Shown: positions 1-9,207 of the stretch, piece after piece
Numbering within the stretch: position 1 is the stretch's first letter
Layout: every line of letters starts with the position of its first letter
Source of the DNA: Marinobacter salinus
Lineage (GTDB): Bacteria; Pseudomonadota; Gammaproteobacteria; Pseudomonadales; Oleiphilaceae
Assembly (NCBI RefSeq): GCF_001854125.1
Contig: NZ_CP017715.1
Span: 2,356,001-2,420,000 of the forward strand
Direction: 5' to 3'
DNA length: 64,000 bases
The notes under the pieces: model-generated
The model's input: the letters and a program-made list of their open reading frames with translations, nothing else
Databases searched by the model: none
What the model was told of the DNA's origin: nothing
Made by a program: the position numbers and the translations under genes

Positions 1-10
1 GAGAGGCCCG

Positions 11-475
11 ATGACCAACGCAGCACCGGTTCGAGCCTCTGGCGGAGGCCGCAAACAGAAGACACAGAATCAGCACAAGAGCTCGCTGACTCGCATTGCA
101 CCCCCGCCCGAGTTGGTCGATGAGATGGCCATAAAGATCTGGAAAACCCAATCCAAGATTCTGATCGAGCGCGGGACGTTTGAGATCGAGGACGCGCCTC
201 TCCTGGTTGCCTATTGCAACTCGTTCGCACTGATGCTCAAGGCTGAGATCAAAATTACCGACTGGGCTGCAAAGGACGGCGGCATGGTGGTTCCGACTTC
301 GGACGGCAGCATAAAGAAATCACCCTACGTCAATGTGAGAAACGATTGCATTGCGCAGCTGACCCGCACCGGCTCTCTGCTGGGACTGGATCCGCTTACC
401 CGCTTGAGGATGCTGGGAGCCGGCGGGGGCAATGACAACGGCAATAGCGAGGGCAACGAATTCGACGAGTTCTGA
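11..475 (+). CDS. Phage terminase small subunit, P27 family
   Basis: The 154-residue product recognises phage DNA and guides the large terminase to start packaging. It has a basic, glycine-rich N-terminus, then a helical body with the P27-type pattern (an IxxRGTFEIED-like segment, then residues KKSPYVNVRNDC, a segment usual before the C-terminal helices). The tail is acidic and ends in a Gly/Asn/Glu-rich stretch. It sits 3 nt before the large terminase gene, the expected partner. No HTH motif is obvious by eye, which is usual for this family. The family call rests on pattern and position, not a search. Confidence 0.85.
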   Translation: MTNAAPVRASGGGRKQKTQNQHKSSLTRIAPPPELVDEMAIKIWKTQSKILIERGTFEIEDAPLLVAYCNSFALMLKAEIKITDWAAKDGGMVVPTSDGSIKKSPYVNVRNDCIAQLTRTGSLLGLDPLTRLRMLGAGGGNDNGNSEGNEFDEF

Positions 476-478
476 TCT

Positions 479-2179
479 ATGGCCGCCTACCCGAATGTGA
501 ACGCGGCGCAGAAGTACGCCCGCGACGTGGTAGGTGGCCGGATCGTGGCCTGCAGCTACGTGAAGGCGGCTTGTGCCCGCCACCTCGACAACCTGAAATC
601 CGCCAAGGCCAAAAGCTACCCTTACCGGTTCGACCGCGACAAGGCAGAGCGGGCCTGCAAGTTCGTCCAGCTACTGCCACACACCAAGGGCGAGTGGGCC
701 CGGGGCAACCAGAGAATAAAGCTGGAGCCCTGGCAGCTGTTCAGCTTCGCCATGGTGTTTGGCTGGGTCCGGAAGAAAGACGGCTTCCGCCGCTTCCGAG
801 AGGTGTACGAAGAGGTCCCAAGAAAGAATGGGAAGTCCATCAAGGTGGCCGGCGCCGGCCTATATTCGTTCTGCGCTGATAACGAATACGGCGCCGAAGT
901 GTTCTGCGGCGCTACCAGCGAGAAGCAGGCTTGGGAGGTGTTCCGCCCTGCCCTGAAGATGGCCCGCCGATTGCCCAGCCTGCGCAAGCGTTTCGGCATT
1001 GTGCCCTGGGCCAAGAAGCTTGAGCGCACCGATGGCAGCGTGTTCGAGCCAGTGATCGGTGACCCGGGTGATGGTTCTAGCCCCTCGATGTCCATCGTTG
1101 ACGAGTACCACGAGCACCCGGACTCACGGCTCTACGACACCATGATCACCGGCATGGGCGCCCGATCCCAGCCGCTGATGTGGGTTATTACCACTGCGGG
1201 GTTCGATATAGCCGGGCCCTGCTACGAGATGCGCGAACGTGCCATCGAGATGCTGGAAGGAACCAGCCAGGACGACGAGCTATTTGCCATCATCTACACC
1301 ATCGATGTAGGTGATGACTGGACAACTGATGACGCCATTCTCAAAGCCAACCCCAACGCCGGCGTATCGGTAAAGCTCGACTATCTGAAAAGCCAGCGCG
1401 ATAAGGCGGTCGCTCGGGCCAGGCTGGCGAACAAGTACAAGACCAAGCACCTCAATGTGTGGGTTTCCTCGAAAGAGGGATTCTTCAACATGGAGGACTG
1501 GAAGAAATGCGAAGACCGGTCTTTGACCGTCGACCAGTTCCGTGGCGAAGACTGCATCCTTTCCTTCGACCTGGCGCGCAAGCTGGACATGAACAGCATG
1601 GCCCGATTATTCAAGCGGGTCATTGATGACAAGACACACTACTACTGTGTTAGCCCCAGATTCTGGGTACCGGAAGACACCGCCTTTGACGGTGAGGATC
1701 GGAGACTCAGCGAGCGCTACCAGGGCTGGATTGCCTCAAAGCACCTGGACGCGACCGATGGCAGCGAGGTGGATTACCGGGAGATCCTGGAATGCGCCAA
1801 GGAAGCCAACCTGGAAACGCCGGCGCAGGAATCACCGATTGACCCACACGGTGCTACTAACCTTTCGCACCAGCTAGACGACGAAGGCCTCACTCCGATC
1901 ACGATCGTCCAGAACTACACGAACATGTCGGATCCCATGAAGGAACTTGAGGCGGCGATCGTGTCTGGTCGTTTTCACCATGACGGCAATCCGATCATGA
2001 CCTGGTGCGTGGGCAACGTGGTTGGCAAGTTCCTGCCAGGCAATGACGATGTGGTACGCCCCATCAAACAGGGCGATCACAATAAAATCGATGGAGCGGT
2101 TGCGCTGATCATGGCTATTGGTCGGGCGCAAAGTGGCACCAAGCGAGAGAAATCCATTTACGAGGAAACCGAGCTATGA
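479..2179 (+). CDS. Phage terminase large subunit (ATPase/nuclease)
   Basis: The 566-residue packaging motor protein has an N-terminal ATPase and a C-terminal RNase H-like nuclease. The deviant Walker A of HK97-type terminases is visible as EVPRKNGKS at about residues 112-120, and Walker B as SIVDEY with Asp208-Glu209. The nuclease half begins near residue 360 with [10 protein letters not shown], and a late acidic residue appears in the segment HNKIDGAVA near the C-terminus. Length is normal for the family. The stop overlaps the start of the next small gene by ATGA, implying translational coupling with the portal operon. Confidence 0.95.
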   Translation: MAAYPNVNAAQKYARDVVGGRIVACSYVKAACARHLDNLKSAKAKSYPYRFDRDKAERACKFVQLLPHTKGEWARGNQRIKLEPWQLFSFAMVFGWVRKKDGFRRFREVYEEVPRKNGKSIKVAGAGLYSFCADNEYGAEVFCGATSEKQAWEVFRPALKMARRLPSLRKRFGIVPWAKKLERTDGSVFEPVIGDPGDGSSPSMSIVDEYHEHPDSRLYDTMITGMGARSQPLMWVITTAGFDIAGPCYEMRERAIEMLEGTSQDDELFAIIYTIDVGDDWTTDDAILKANPNAGVSVKLDYLKSQRDKAVARARLANKYKTKHLNVWVSSKEGFFNMEDWKKCEDRSLTVDQFRGEDCILSFDLARKLDMNSMARLFKRVIDDKTHYYCVSPRFWVPEDTAFDGEDRRLSERYQGWIASKHLDATDGSEVDYREILECAKEANLETPAQESPIDPHGATNLSHQLDDEGLTPITIVQNYTNMSDPMKELEAAIVSGRFHHDGNPIMTWCVGNVVGKFLPGNDDVVRPIKQGDHNKIDGAVALIMAIGRAQSGTKREKSIYEETEL

Positions 2180-2325
2180 AGGCGCTGATCGGAGATGCAT
2201 TCATCCTGGGCGGTATCGGAGTCGGTGCGAGCGGCGTCTGGCTTGAGCTCGGTATGCCCTATGGCCTTATGGTTATTGGTGTCGGCCTCGTAGTAACCGG
2301 CATCGGCGTGGTTCGTAGCGCATGA
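2176..2325 (+). CDS. Small hydrophobic phage protein between terminase and portal
   Basis: A 49-residue open frame linked to both neighbours by ATGA overlaps: its start overlaps the terminase stop and its stop overlaps the portal start. The product is glycine/valine-rich and strongly hydrophobic, with two likely membrane segments (about residues 6-24 and 28-46) and almost no charge. Tight coupling on both sides argues that it is translated. Small membrane proteins at this position are common in HK97-like phages, but their function is not established. A role in packaging or membrane contact would be a guess. Confidence 0.6.
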   Translation: MKALIGDAFILGGIGVGASGVWLELGMPYGLMVIGVGLVVTGIGVVRSA

Positions 2326-3887
2326 TTTTTGAAAGCCTGCTTGCAAAGCGCCAGACCGCGCCGGCGACTCCCGGCCAGTCCGGGGGCGCAATGTCTCTGT
2401 TCAAGCCACCGGTTGCCGGTGTGAGGGTGGATGAACAGGAAGCTATGACCTATGGCCCACTCTGGGCCTGTGTACGGGTTATCTCAGAAACCATGGCCTC
2501 ACTGCCGTGGGGCGTACACCGCAAGAAAGGCAACGTACGGGAGGCAGTGACCGATCACCATATTTACCGGTTGCTGCATCGGCGCCCAAATCCCGAGACC
2601 ATTCCGTTCCGCTTCAAGGAGACTCTGGTTGCTCACGCGCTTACCTGGGGCAACGGCTATGCAGAAATCGAGAGAAACCGGGTTGGCGAACCGATCGCCT
2701 TATGGATCATTACGCCAGACAGGGTAACGCCGGACCGGGATGCTCGAGGCAATATCATCTACAAGGTCACCAACGACCAAGAAGAGGATAGCGAGATCCC
2801 GGCGCGGGATATGTTCCACCTGCCCTGCCTGGCGTTCGATGGGCTGAAAGGATACTCAGTCGTTAACCAAGCGAAGCAGGCTATCAGTCTTGGCATCGCC
2901 ACCGAACAGTTCGGCGCAGCATTTTTTGGTAATGGCGCCCACCTCGGCGGCGTGATCACGAAAGAGCCTGGTTCTGGCGATTTGAGCCAGCCTGCGATTA
3001 AGAACCTGCTTTCCTCCTTCAACAAAAAGCATCGAGGGGCAGCCAACAGCAACAAGGTTCACTATCTCGACGCCGGACTCAAATACGATCCGATCGGTAT
3101 ACCTCCCGAAGATGCGCAGTTCCTGGAGACTCGCCGCTTCCAGACTCTGGATATGTGTCGCTGGTTTCGGGTTCCGCCTCACAAGCTGGCTGAACTGGAT
3201 CGCGCAACGCACAACAACATCGAGTCTCAGAACATCGAATTCGTTACTGACGTTGTCGTGCCCTGGGCCACACGGCTGGAGCAGGAAGCAGATTTCAAGC
3301 TCTTCGACGAAGACGAATCCGAGCTGTTCACCAAGCTTAACGTTAACGCCCTGCTTCGCGGCGATACCGCAGCACGCCAGAGCTTCTACACGGCCATGCT
3401 AGATCGCGGGGTGTTCGATATCGACGAAGTTCGGGCCCGCGAAGACATGAATCCTTTGCCCCAGAACCAGGGCCAACTACGTCTGGTTCAAGCCAACATG
3501 ATGAGTGTTGAGCGCGCCATCCAGGAAGGTGGAACCGAAGCGAATGCTCGCGCCTCCGACCGCCGGGGTACCTCCGCACTTTGGGAAGATCCGGCCAACA
3601 GAATGGTTCGCAAGGAAATCAACGCACTTTCCAGAATGGCGGATAAGGGAATCGAAGCCGGCAAGCTGGCGGATTTTTACGAGTCGCACCAAAAACACCT
3701 GGTTGAGGCTTTCTCCAGTATTGCGACATTCGATGGTGTCCAGGACTTAGAAGCCAGGGCCCGTGATTACGTTCTTGATTCCTGCAAGGGGATTAACGAG
3801 CAGCAATACACGCTGGATCTGCTGGCGGATTGGCGCTTGTCTCGGTCTGAAACTCTCCGTCAATTCATGGGCGATCCGAATGTCTAA
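2322..3887 (+). CDS. Phage portal protein, HK97 family
   Basis: The 521-residue portal forms the dodecameric ring at the capsid vertex through which DNA enters and leaves. Family features include the early segment TYGPLWACVRVISETMASLPW, the LLHRRPNP box followed by the ALTWGNGYAEIERN stretch, and HKLAELDRATHNNIE. Residues after about 410 form an extra charged helical extension beyond the usual roughly 400-residue HK97 portal, perhaps extending the clip or crown. It follows terminase and precedes the S49 protease, the standard packaging/head order. Confidence 0.93.
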   Translation: MIFESLLAKRQTAPATPGQSGGAMSLFKPPVAGVRVDEQEAMTYGPLWACVRVISETMASLPWGVHRKKGNVREAVTDHHIYRLLHRRPNPETIPFRFKETLVAHALTWGNGYAEIERNRVGEPIALWIITPDRVTPDRDARGNIIYKVTNDQEEDSEIPARDMFHLPCLAFDGLKGYSVVNQAKQAISLGIATEQFGAAFFGNGAHLGGVITKEPGSGDLSQPAIKNLLSSFNKKHRGAANSNKVHYLDAGLKYDPIGIPPEDAQFLETRRFQTLDMCRWFRVPPHKLAELDRATHNNIESQNIEFVTDVVVPWATRLEQEADFKLFDEDESELFTKLNVNALLRGDTAARQSFYTAMLDRGVFDIDEVRAREDMNPLPQNQGQLRLVQANMMSVERAIQEGGTEANARASDRRGTSALWEDPANRMVRKEINALSRMADKGIEAGKLADFYESHQKHLVEAFSSIATFDGVQDLEARARDYVLDSCKGINEQQYTLDLLADWRLSRSETLRQFMGDPNV

Positions 3888-3996
3888 ACTGGCCTTCTGG
3901 TACCGCATTTTCCGTCTTTATGGAAACAGCCGTGTTCAATCCGCCTGCAAGGCAATCTGCATTGTCGGTGGCTGTAAAGTCCGAATGAAACCTTAG
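3880..3996 (+). CDS. Small basic phage ORF after portal
   Basis: A 38-residue open frame overlapping the last 8 nt of the portal gene and ending 8 nt before the protease start. The product is basic and cysteine-containing (SACKAICIVGGCKV). Its only support is the coupled overlap and the otherwise empty gap. It could be a real small phage protein or a chance frame. No function is assigned. Confidence 0.35.
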   Translation: MSKLAFWYRIFRLYGNSRVQSACKAICIVGGCKVRMKP

Positions 3997-4004
3997 GAGC
4001 TGAA

Positions 4005-4874
4005 ATGTTCAATTCAGACATGCTTTGGCTGATGCACCCTCACGCGGTGGCCCAGCTCCAGGCAAAGATTCAGATGGCCATCCGTATCGGCGCAGGCCCG
4101 ACGGATGACGCGGAACGGGAAGGTCTCCCGGTAACCCGCCGGGGAAACACCGCGATCATCCCGATTACGGGACCAATGGTGAAGGCGGAAAACTGGTTCA
4201 CTCGGTTCCTGGGAATGAGCTCTACCCTCGCCATCCGGGCGGCCATCAATGCTGCTGTTGCTGATGACAGTATTGAAAACATCGTGCTGCTCATTGATTC
4301 CCCGGGCGGATCCACGGCTGCACTCTCTGAGCTTGGAGACACGGTTGCCCTGGCCAAAACCCAGAAGCCAATCATTTCCCAAGTCGACAGCATGGCGGCA
4401 TCCGCAGCGTATTACGTGGCTGCCCAGACCACCCAGATCTACGCCGGCCGCATGGACCTGGTTGGTTCTATTGGTGTTCGGATGACGCTGTACGACTACA
4501 GCAAGGCGTTCGAAGAGGCTGGCATCAAGGCGATCCCGATCGACACCGGTGAATTCAAGAGCGCCGGGGAGATGGGTACCGAAATCTCAGAAGCCCAGAT
4601 TGCCGAATTCCAGAAAATTGTTGATGGCTTCTTCGATGATTTCCGTCAGGCCGTCATGGGCGGCCGCGGTTTAAGTAAAAGCCAGTTTGATGCCGTGGCC
4701 GATGGACGTATGTTTTTCGCCAGCGAGGCCCTGGAACTGGGTCTTATTGACGGCATTCAGAACAGCGAGACCACCCTTTCAAGTTTGATTCAAGTCCGGC
4801 AGGGGCGACGCACCTCTAATGCCCGCCGTCGACTTGCTGCAGAAACCGCGGACCTGCCGAGCCAGATCCGCTGA
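4005..4874 (+). CDS. S49-family prohead protease (SppA-like)
   Basis: The 289-residue serine peptidase of the SppA/S49 fold is expected to process the capsid scaffold domain during head maturation. The catalytic serine is Ser133 in the segment MAASAAYY and the general base is Lys185 in EFKSAGEMG. The 52-residue separation matches bacterial SppA. The oxyanion segment LIDSPGGS is at about 97-103. There is no signal peptide, so this is the cytoplasmic phage version. It lies directly upstream of the major capsid gene, its likely substrate. An AGGAG-like ribosome site precedes the ATG. Confidence 0.92.
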   Translation: MFNSDMLWLMHPHAVAQLQAKIQMAIRIGAGPTDDAEREGLPVTRRGNTAIIPITGPMVKAENWFTRFLGMSSTLAIRAAINAAVADDSIENIVLLIDSPGGSTAALSELGDTVALAKTQKPIISQVDSMAASAAYYVAAQTTQIYAGRMDLVGSIGVRMTLYDYSKAFEEAGIKAIPIDTGEFKSAGEMGTEISEAQIAEFQKIVDGFFDDFRQAVMGGRGLSKSQFDAVADGRMFFASEALELGLIDGIQNSETTLSSLIQVRQGRRTSNARRRLAAETADLPSQIR

Positions 4875-4929
4875 ACCGCCGAGTCGGTTACCTCAACCCC
4901 GAAACAAAGATACTTGTTGGAGCATTCAC

Positions 4930-6243
4930 ATGACTCTCAAAGAGCTGATTGCGCGTCTCAAGGCGCTGAAAACCGAGGCAACCGCCATCCTGGATGAGGC
5001 GGACAAGAGCAACGAAGGCGAACTGACCCAGGAGCAGGAAGCACAGTACGACGCGAAGATGGACGAGATTGGTAAGGTTAAGGCCTCTATCGATCGCCTC
5101 CAGAAACTCGATGCAGTGGATGACACCGTTGACGAACTGGAGTCGAGCTCTGGTCGCCGTGCGGCACCCAACGTTGCCGGCAGCCAGGCCCGGGTTCGTG
5201 ATAACCGCGAGGATGACCCCACTGCCGGCTTCACCGGCCTGGGTGACTTCGCGCTGGCAGTACAGGGCGCCTGCATGCCCGGCGGTGACCGTGACGATCG
5301 CCTGAACATTCTCGGCGCTCCGTCCAACTTCCACCAGGAAAACGGAAGTTCTGACGGCTATGAAGTGCCGCCGCAGTTCCGGAACGAGATCATCGAAGTA
5401 ATGGCCGGTACCGATGACCTGGCCAACATGGTCGACACCGAACCAACCTCGAGTAACCAGGTCACCCTGCTGGCGGACGAGACCACCCCTTGGGGTGCTC
5501 AGGGAATTCAGGCCAGCTGGGCTGCGGAAGGCCAGAAAATGGACCCCTCCCGCCTGGAAACTGAAGGCCGAGGCGTCAAGCTGCACAAGCTTTACGCTTT
5601 CGTGCTGGCGTCCGACGAGCTGCTTGAAGATGCCCCACGCCTTAACCAGCGCGTTACTCGCGGTGCTGCCCGCGCCATCCAGTGGAAGCGGAGCGAGGCC
5701 ATCATGACCGGTACCGGCTCTGGTCAGCCTCTGGGCTACATGAAGAGCGGCGCACTGGTATCTGTGGCAAAGGAAGGCTCTCAAGCTGCTGACACAATCC
5801 TGGCTGAGAACGTCGCCAAGATGTACAGCCGCATGCTGCCGTCTTCTCTGTCCCGCGCCGTATGGCTGGCGAACAGCGATATCCTGCCCCAGCTGATGAC
5901 CCTAAAGATCGGGGACAACCTGATCTGGACTCCGCCGAGCTCTGGTTTCCAGGGCGCACCGGGTGGCTTCCTGTTGGGCCGGCCGATCATCTTCAGCGAG
6001 CATGCCACCACTCTTGGTGACAAAGGCGATCTCCAGTTCATCGATCCCCTGGGTTACTACATGCCGACCAAGCAGGGTGGCGTGAAGTTCGACAGCTCCA
6101 TCCACCTGTACTTCGACTACGGCATCCAGGCTTTCCGCTGGACGTTCCGTTGTGGCGGTCAGACTTATCTGTCTGCACCGGTGGCACCGGCAAAGGGCAA
6201 CAACACCAAGTCCCACTTTGTGGTGCTGGACGAGCGGGCGTAA
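4930..6243 (+). CDS. Major capsid protein, HK97 fold
   Basis: The 437-residue major head protein. Residues 1 to about 75 are a charged coiled-coil region (MTLKELIARLKALKTEA, EGELTQEQEAQYD, KASIDRLQKL) typical of the HK97 delta/scaffold domain, probably removed by the upstream S49 protease. The rest has capsid landmarks such as GYEVPPQFRNEIIEVM, a conserved KLYAFVLASDELLEDA segment, GTGSGQPLGYM and the C-terminal FRWTFRCGGQ. The ATG at 4930 was chosen because it follows TTGGAG at good spacing and begins the coiled coil. An in-frame upstream extension lies within the protease gene. Confidence 0.93.
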   Translation: MTLKELIARLKALKTEATAILDEADKSNEGELTQEQEAQYDAKMDEIGKVKASIDRLQKLDAVDDTVDELESSSGRRAAPNVAGSQARVRDNREDDPTAGFTGLGDFALAVQGACMPGGDRDDRLNILGAPSNFHQENGSSDGYEVPPQFRNEIIEVMAGTDDLANMVDTEPTSSNQVTLLADETTPWGAQGIQASWAAEGQKMDPSRLETEGRGVKLHKLYAFVLASDELLEDAPRLNQRVTRGAARAIQWKRSEAIMTGTGSGQPLGYMKSGALVSVAKEGSQAADTILAENVAKMYSRMLPSSLSRAVWLANSDILPQLMTLKIGDNLIWTPPSSGFQGAPGGFLLGRPIIFSEHATTLGDKGDLQFIDPLGYYMPTKQGGVKFDSSIHLYFDYGIQAFRWTFRCGGQTYLSAPVAPAKGNNTKSHFVVLDERA

Positions 6244-6262
6244 GCCTTAACAGTTAACCGAC

Positions 6263-6282
6263 GCGGGGCCAACGGTCCCCGC
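6263..6282 (+). terminator. GC-rich hairpin after capsid gene
   Basis: A 6-bp stem GCGGGG/CCCCGC with an 8-nt loop lies 20 nt after the capsid stop. It is followed by the pyrimidine-rich run TCTTCCCTTTTC rather than a clean U-tract. It may be a partial terminator or an mRNA 3'-stabilising hairpin that lets capsid be made in excess of downstream genes. The next gene has a strong AGGAGG site. Confidence 0.4.
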
Positions 6283-6311
6283 ATCTTCCCTTTTCATTCA
6301 GGAGGTTCGAT

Positions 6312-6740
6312 ATGAACTCGAACGTACCGATGACCACCCGCACCCCGCTGGTGGCCACACTCGCTCCATCCAGCCAGGCCGTTGGCGCACGATCCACTGG
6401 CTGGCTATCCGTGTCGGAGTACTTCTCCTTCATGGCGCTGGTTCAGGCTGGCGCCCTCGGTGCTTCCGGTACCGTGGACGCCAAGATTGAGCAAGCACAG
6501 GACGCCGCCGGTACCGGTGCAAAGGATGTTACCAGCAAGGCCGCCACACAGATTGCTGCCAGCAACAAAACCGCAGCCATCAGCTTGGGACACAACGACA
6601 TGGACACCACCAACGGATTTACTCACATCCGATTGACGGTCACGGTCGGTACCGCGGCCAGCCAGACATCGGCCTCTGTGTTTGCGGCCGACGCTCGCTA
6701 CGAGAAGCCGGCCAACAACCAGGCTGACGAGGTGGTGTAA
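6312..6740 (+). CDS. Putative head decoration/stabilisation protein
   Basis: The 142-residue protein is rich in Ala, Thr and Ser, with beta-type segments (GFTHIRLTVTVGTAASQTSASVFAADARYEKP) and no charged core. It is preceded by a strong AGGAGG ribosome site, as expected for an abundant virion protein. Its position straight after the capsid gene suggests a decoration protein or the small beta-rich head protein often found there. I do not recognise a named family, so the role is inferred from position and composition only. Confidence 0.55.
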   Translation: MNSNVPMTTRTPLVATLAPSSQAVGARSTGWLSVSEYFSFMALVQAGALGASGTVDAKIEQAQDAAGTGAKDVTSKAATQIAASNKTAAISLGHNDMDTTNGFTHIRLTVTVGTAASQTSASVFAADARYEKPANNQADEVV

Positions 6741-6977
6741 ATGGCGATCCGATTCCTGCGTAATTACACCGTGCAGGATCGGGAGGGCGTGAAATACGTC
6801 CAGGATGAGGTCAGGGACGACCTCTCTCCCGCGTCCGAGCAGCACTTCGTAAACCGCAACGTTGCCGTCTATGTCGAGGCCGGTGGCTCAAAATCCAAGC
6901 AACCCGAGGGAGAGCAGCCGAGCAGTGATAAGGCACCGAACTCCGGATCAAAGCGGACTAAACGCGCAGCGCCATGA
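6741..6977 (+). CDS. Small phage head-region protein, unknown
   Basis: The 78-residue product begins immediately after the stop of the previous gene (zero gap). The first half looks folded (MAIRFLRNYTVQDREGVKYVQDEV, then PASEQHFVNRNVAVYV), and the second half is a low-complexity hydrophilic tail rich in Ser, Lys, Pro and Gly. Short proteins of this type (a VKYxxGD-like motif followed by a disordered tail) are common between capsid and connector genes in HK97-like phages. No firm function is assigned. Confidence 0.55.
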   Translation: MAIRFLRNYTVQDREGVKYVQDEVRDDLSPASEQHFVNRNVAVYVEAGGSKSKQPEGEQPSSDKAPNSGSKRTKRAAP

Positions 6978-7019
6978 CTGGCGAAGTTGCACTGACCTGA
7001 ATAGCAGAGGGCAAACGTA

Positions 7020-7619
7020 ATGCAGGACGAAATCCTCAAAAGGACAGTAAAGCCCTCTGCGCCCGTAGTATCGCTGGCGGATGTGAAGCTCGATCTACGT
7101 GTTGACCATACCTTCGAGGACACCCTTATTCAGTCGTTGATTGATGCGGCTGTCCAATACCTGGAAGCACCCTCGGGCGTGCTGGGGAAAGCATTCATTA
7201 CCCAGGTATGGGAAATGTCCACCCGCGGGCCAGACGATGACTGTCGTATTTATCTGCCGGTTACGCCCGTGCAGGCCATTGATGCGATCAGTTATTTTGA
7301 TTCCGACAATGTCGAGCAGTCGCTCACTGTCACCGATTTCCACCTGTACGGGGATGAGAACTGGGCGTATATCACGCCCAAGAACGACGTCGAGTGGCCG
7401 GATCTATTCGATCGGTTGGACGCCATCACCGTTACGTTCACTGCCGGCTTTGGCGCTGCTGAATCCTTTGTGCCCGAAACAATCCGCCAAGTTGTCCGGC
7501 TGCTGGTGACCCATTGGTACATAAACCGTTCAGCGGTAGATACCGGCACGATCGCAACTGAAATACCGATGGCGGCTCAGTCCCTGATTGCCGTCAACCG
7601 CAAGGGCTGGAATTACTGA
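7020..7619 (+). CDS. Head-tail connector protein (phiE125 gp8 / HK97 gp6-like)
   Basis: The 199-residue protein has the typical layout of the phiE125 gp8 family. An N-terminal helix pair carries the motif VSLADVKLDLRVDHTFEDTLIQSLIDAAVQYLE. Next come a beta-sandwich insertion and a C-terminal helix with PETIRQVVRLLVTHWYINR. These adaptors bind below the portal ring. Its stop overlaps the next start by 1 nt, placing it in the connector operon. It is a normal size for the family. Confidence 0.82.
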   Translation: MQDEILKRTVKPSAPVVSLADVKLDLRVDHTFEDTLIQSLIDAAVQYLEAPSGVLGKAFITQVWEMSTRGPDDDCRIYLPVTPVQAIDAISYFDSDNVEQSLTVTDFHLYGDENWAYITPKNDVEWPDLFDRLDAITVTFTAGFGAAESFVPETIRQVVRLLVTHWYINRSAVDTGTIATEIPMAAQSLIAVNRKGWNY

Positions 7620-7960
7620 TGCCGCTGAACCCCGGAAAACTCCGCCACAGAATCACCATTGAGAAGCCGGGACAGACTCAGGATCCGGCAACCGGAGAAA
7701 TGATCGATGGTTGGCAACTGGTAGATGAAGTGTGGGCGGCCAAGCGCCCATCCAGTGCCCGAGAATTCAAGCAGTCCCAGGCCGGCCAGTCAGAAATCAC
7801 CGGCGAATTCCAGATCCGGTACCGCGATGACGTAGACGCCACCATGCGCATCTTGCACAAAGGGAAGGTTTACAACATCGAAGGCGTCCTCGAGGACAAC
7901 GAAAGCGGTATGGAGTGGCTGACCCTCCCATACAGCCAGGGTGTTAACGATGGCAACTGA
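7619..7960 (+). CDS. Phage head closure / head-tail adaptor (SPP1 gp16-like)
   Basis: The 113-residue beta-barrel adaptor. Hallmarks are the N-terminal PGKLRHRITIEKP followed by DPATGEMIDGWQLVDEVWAAKRP, and a middle RxREFKQSQAGQSEITGEFQIRYR-type segment, all typical of the head-tail joining family. It closes the connector channel after packaging. The start overlaps the previous stop by 1 nt, and the end overlaps the next gene by 11 nt. Confidence 0.85.
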   Translation: MPLNPGKLRHRITIEKPGQTQDPATGEMIDGWQLVDEVWAAKRPSSAREFKQSQAGQSEITGEFQIRYRDDVDATMRILHKGKVYNIEGVLEDNESGMEWLTLPYSQGVNDGN

Positions 7961-8489
7961 TGGCATCAGCTATGAGCTCAACGGTCTGCCGGAGCTTCTC
8001 GGTAAGCTTGAAGGCCTAGAGTTCGACATGAAGCGCAAGGGTGGCCGGTTCGCCCTTCGCAAAGCTGCTCAGGTGCTGAGAGATCAGGGCCGGGAAAATG
8101 CCGAACGCGTCGACGATCCCCAGACGCCAGAGAGCATCGCTGAGAATATTGTTGAGCGCTGGTCTGGCCGCACCTTCAAGCGGACCGGCAACATGAAATT
8201 CCGAGTTGGTGTTCTGGGTGGGGCCAGGCAGTACGCCAACACGCGAGAGAACGTCCGCAAGGGGCGAGCTGGCCAGTCCTACCGTACCGATGGCGACAAA
8301 AGTAACCCGGGCGGCGACACCTGGTATTGGCGTCTGCTTGAGTTCGGCACCGAGAATATGGGTGCACAGCCAATTTTTCGACCGGTTCCAGCTCAGGCCG
8401 GCCAAGCGGCGGCGGATGAGTTTGTCAGGCAGTACAGCAAGAAGATTGACCGGGTTCTCCGGCAAGCGAAAAAGAAGGCAACAAAATGA
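7950..8489 (+). CDS. HK97 gp10-like tail completion/neck protein
   Basis: The 179-residue product resembles the HK97 gp10 family. It opens with ISYELNGLPELLGKLEGLEFDMK and KAAQVLRDQGRENA and has the diagnostic YWRLLEFGTE followed by PIFRPVPAQAG. It acts at the neck where the preassembled tail joins the head. The ATG at 7950 is preferred to a GTG 9 nt upstream because the family begins just before the SYEL segment. It overlaps both neighbours, as usual in this cluster. Confidence 0.85.
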   Translation: MATDGISYELNGLPELLGKLEGLEFDMKRKGGRFALRKAAQVLRDQGRENAERVDDPQTPESIAENIVERWSGRTFKRTGNMKFRVGVLGGARQYANTRENVRKGRAGQSYRTDGDKSNPGGDTWYWRLLEFGTENMGAQPIFRPVPAQAGQAAADEFVRQYSKKIDRVLRQAKKKATK

Positions 8490-8770
8490 GCATCAAGATC
8501 ATTCTTCCTGACGGCAAAGCTCCTAAGGCAGGCCAAGGAACCCGGATCCTCACTGAGGACGGTACCGAGATTAAAGGTGTGACGCGCTGCATCATCGACG
8601 TTGAACCGAATGACGTTGTCACCGCTCACTTGGTAGTTCATGTGCGGGAGATTGAAAATCTTGAACAGGTAGCCGGCCATGTTTACATCGGCGGCATCTA
8701 TCCAGAAGAGTGTTCTCACGAGGAAGCAGTTGACCGCATTAACCAGCTGCGACCGAGCGATAAGACATGA
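8486..8770 (+). CDS. Small phage protein in neck/tail cluster, unknown
   Basis: The 94-residue product begins MSIKIILPDG and has alternating hydrophobic strands (TRCIIDVEPNDVVTAHLVVHV), suggesting a compact beta-rich fold. The C-terminus is helical. It overlaps the previous gene and the next gene by 4 nt each. Its place between gp10-like and DUF3168-like genes suggests a neck or regulatory role, but I do not recognise the family. Confidence 0.55.
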   Translation: MSIKIILPDGKAPKAGQGTRILTEDGTEIKGVTRCIIDVEPNDVVTAHLVVHVREIENLEQVAGHVYIGGIYPEECSHEEAVDRINQLRPSDKT

Positions 8771-9132
8771 ACCCACCAATCTTCCAGGTGTGCGCTGCGG
8801 ATACCAACGTCACCGCCCTGCTTGGTAGCGGCCCGGTCCGTCTGTTCCCATTCGGTGAAGCGCCCCAGGGTGTGGCTCTGCCCTACGCAGTCTGGCAGAC
8901 CATCACCGGTCGGCCAGAGAACTACCTCGGACAGACACCTGACATCGACCAATACACCATCCAGGTGGATGTTTACGCCGACCGGGGCAGCACCGCCCGG
9001 GATGTCGCTAAGGTGCTGCGCAACGCGATTGAGCCTCATGCTCACATTGTTGGCTGGAACGGAGAGAGTACCGATCCAGACACCGGCCACAAACGATACG
9101 GATTCGATGTGGACTGGTTCGCCCCCCGATAA
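8767..9132 (+). CDS. DUF3168 family tail terminator/completion protein
   Basis: The 121-residue product fits the DUF3168 family. An N-terminal helix (NPPIFQVCAADTNVTALLG) precedes LPYAVWQTITGRPENYLGQ. Then comes the core QYTIQVDVYADRGSTARDVAKVLRNAI, and finally FDVDWF near the end. DUF3168 proteins are equated with tail terminators that cap the tail tube. The gene is followed by a clear rho-independent terminator, separating the head/neck block from the tail tube block. Confidence 0.82.
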   Translation: MNPPIFQVCAADTNVTALLGSGPVRLFPFGEAPQGVALPYAVWQTITGRPENYLGQTPDIDQYTIQVDVYADRGSTARDVAKVLRNAIEPHAHIVGWNGESTDPDTGHKRYGFDVDWFAPR

Positions 9133-9152
9133 ACGAACCCAACCCCGGAGAC

Positions 9153-9176
9153 AACCCGCCACCGAGCGGGTTTTTT
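9153..9176 (+). terminator. Rho-independent terminator after connector block
   Basis: The stem AACCCGC / GCGGGTT with a short loop is followed by six T residues. It lies 20 nt after the DUF3168-like stop and before the tail tube gene. Confidence 0.8.
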
Positions 9177-9207
9177 ATTGCACGAAAGCCCGCGAGAGGA
9201 AATTGAT

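Noticed and set aside
4888..5784. 298-codon frame antisense to the capsid gene
   Set aside because: It lies fully opposite a clear HK97 capsid gene; high GC produces long shadow frames. No ribosome site or family match.
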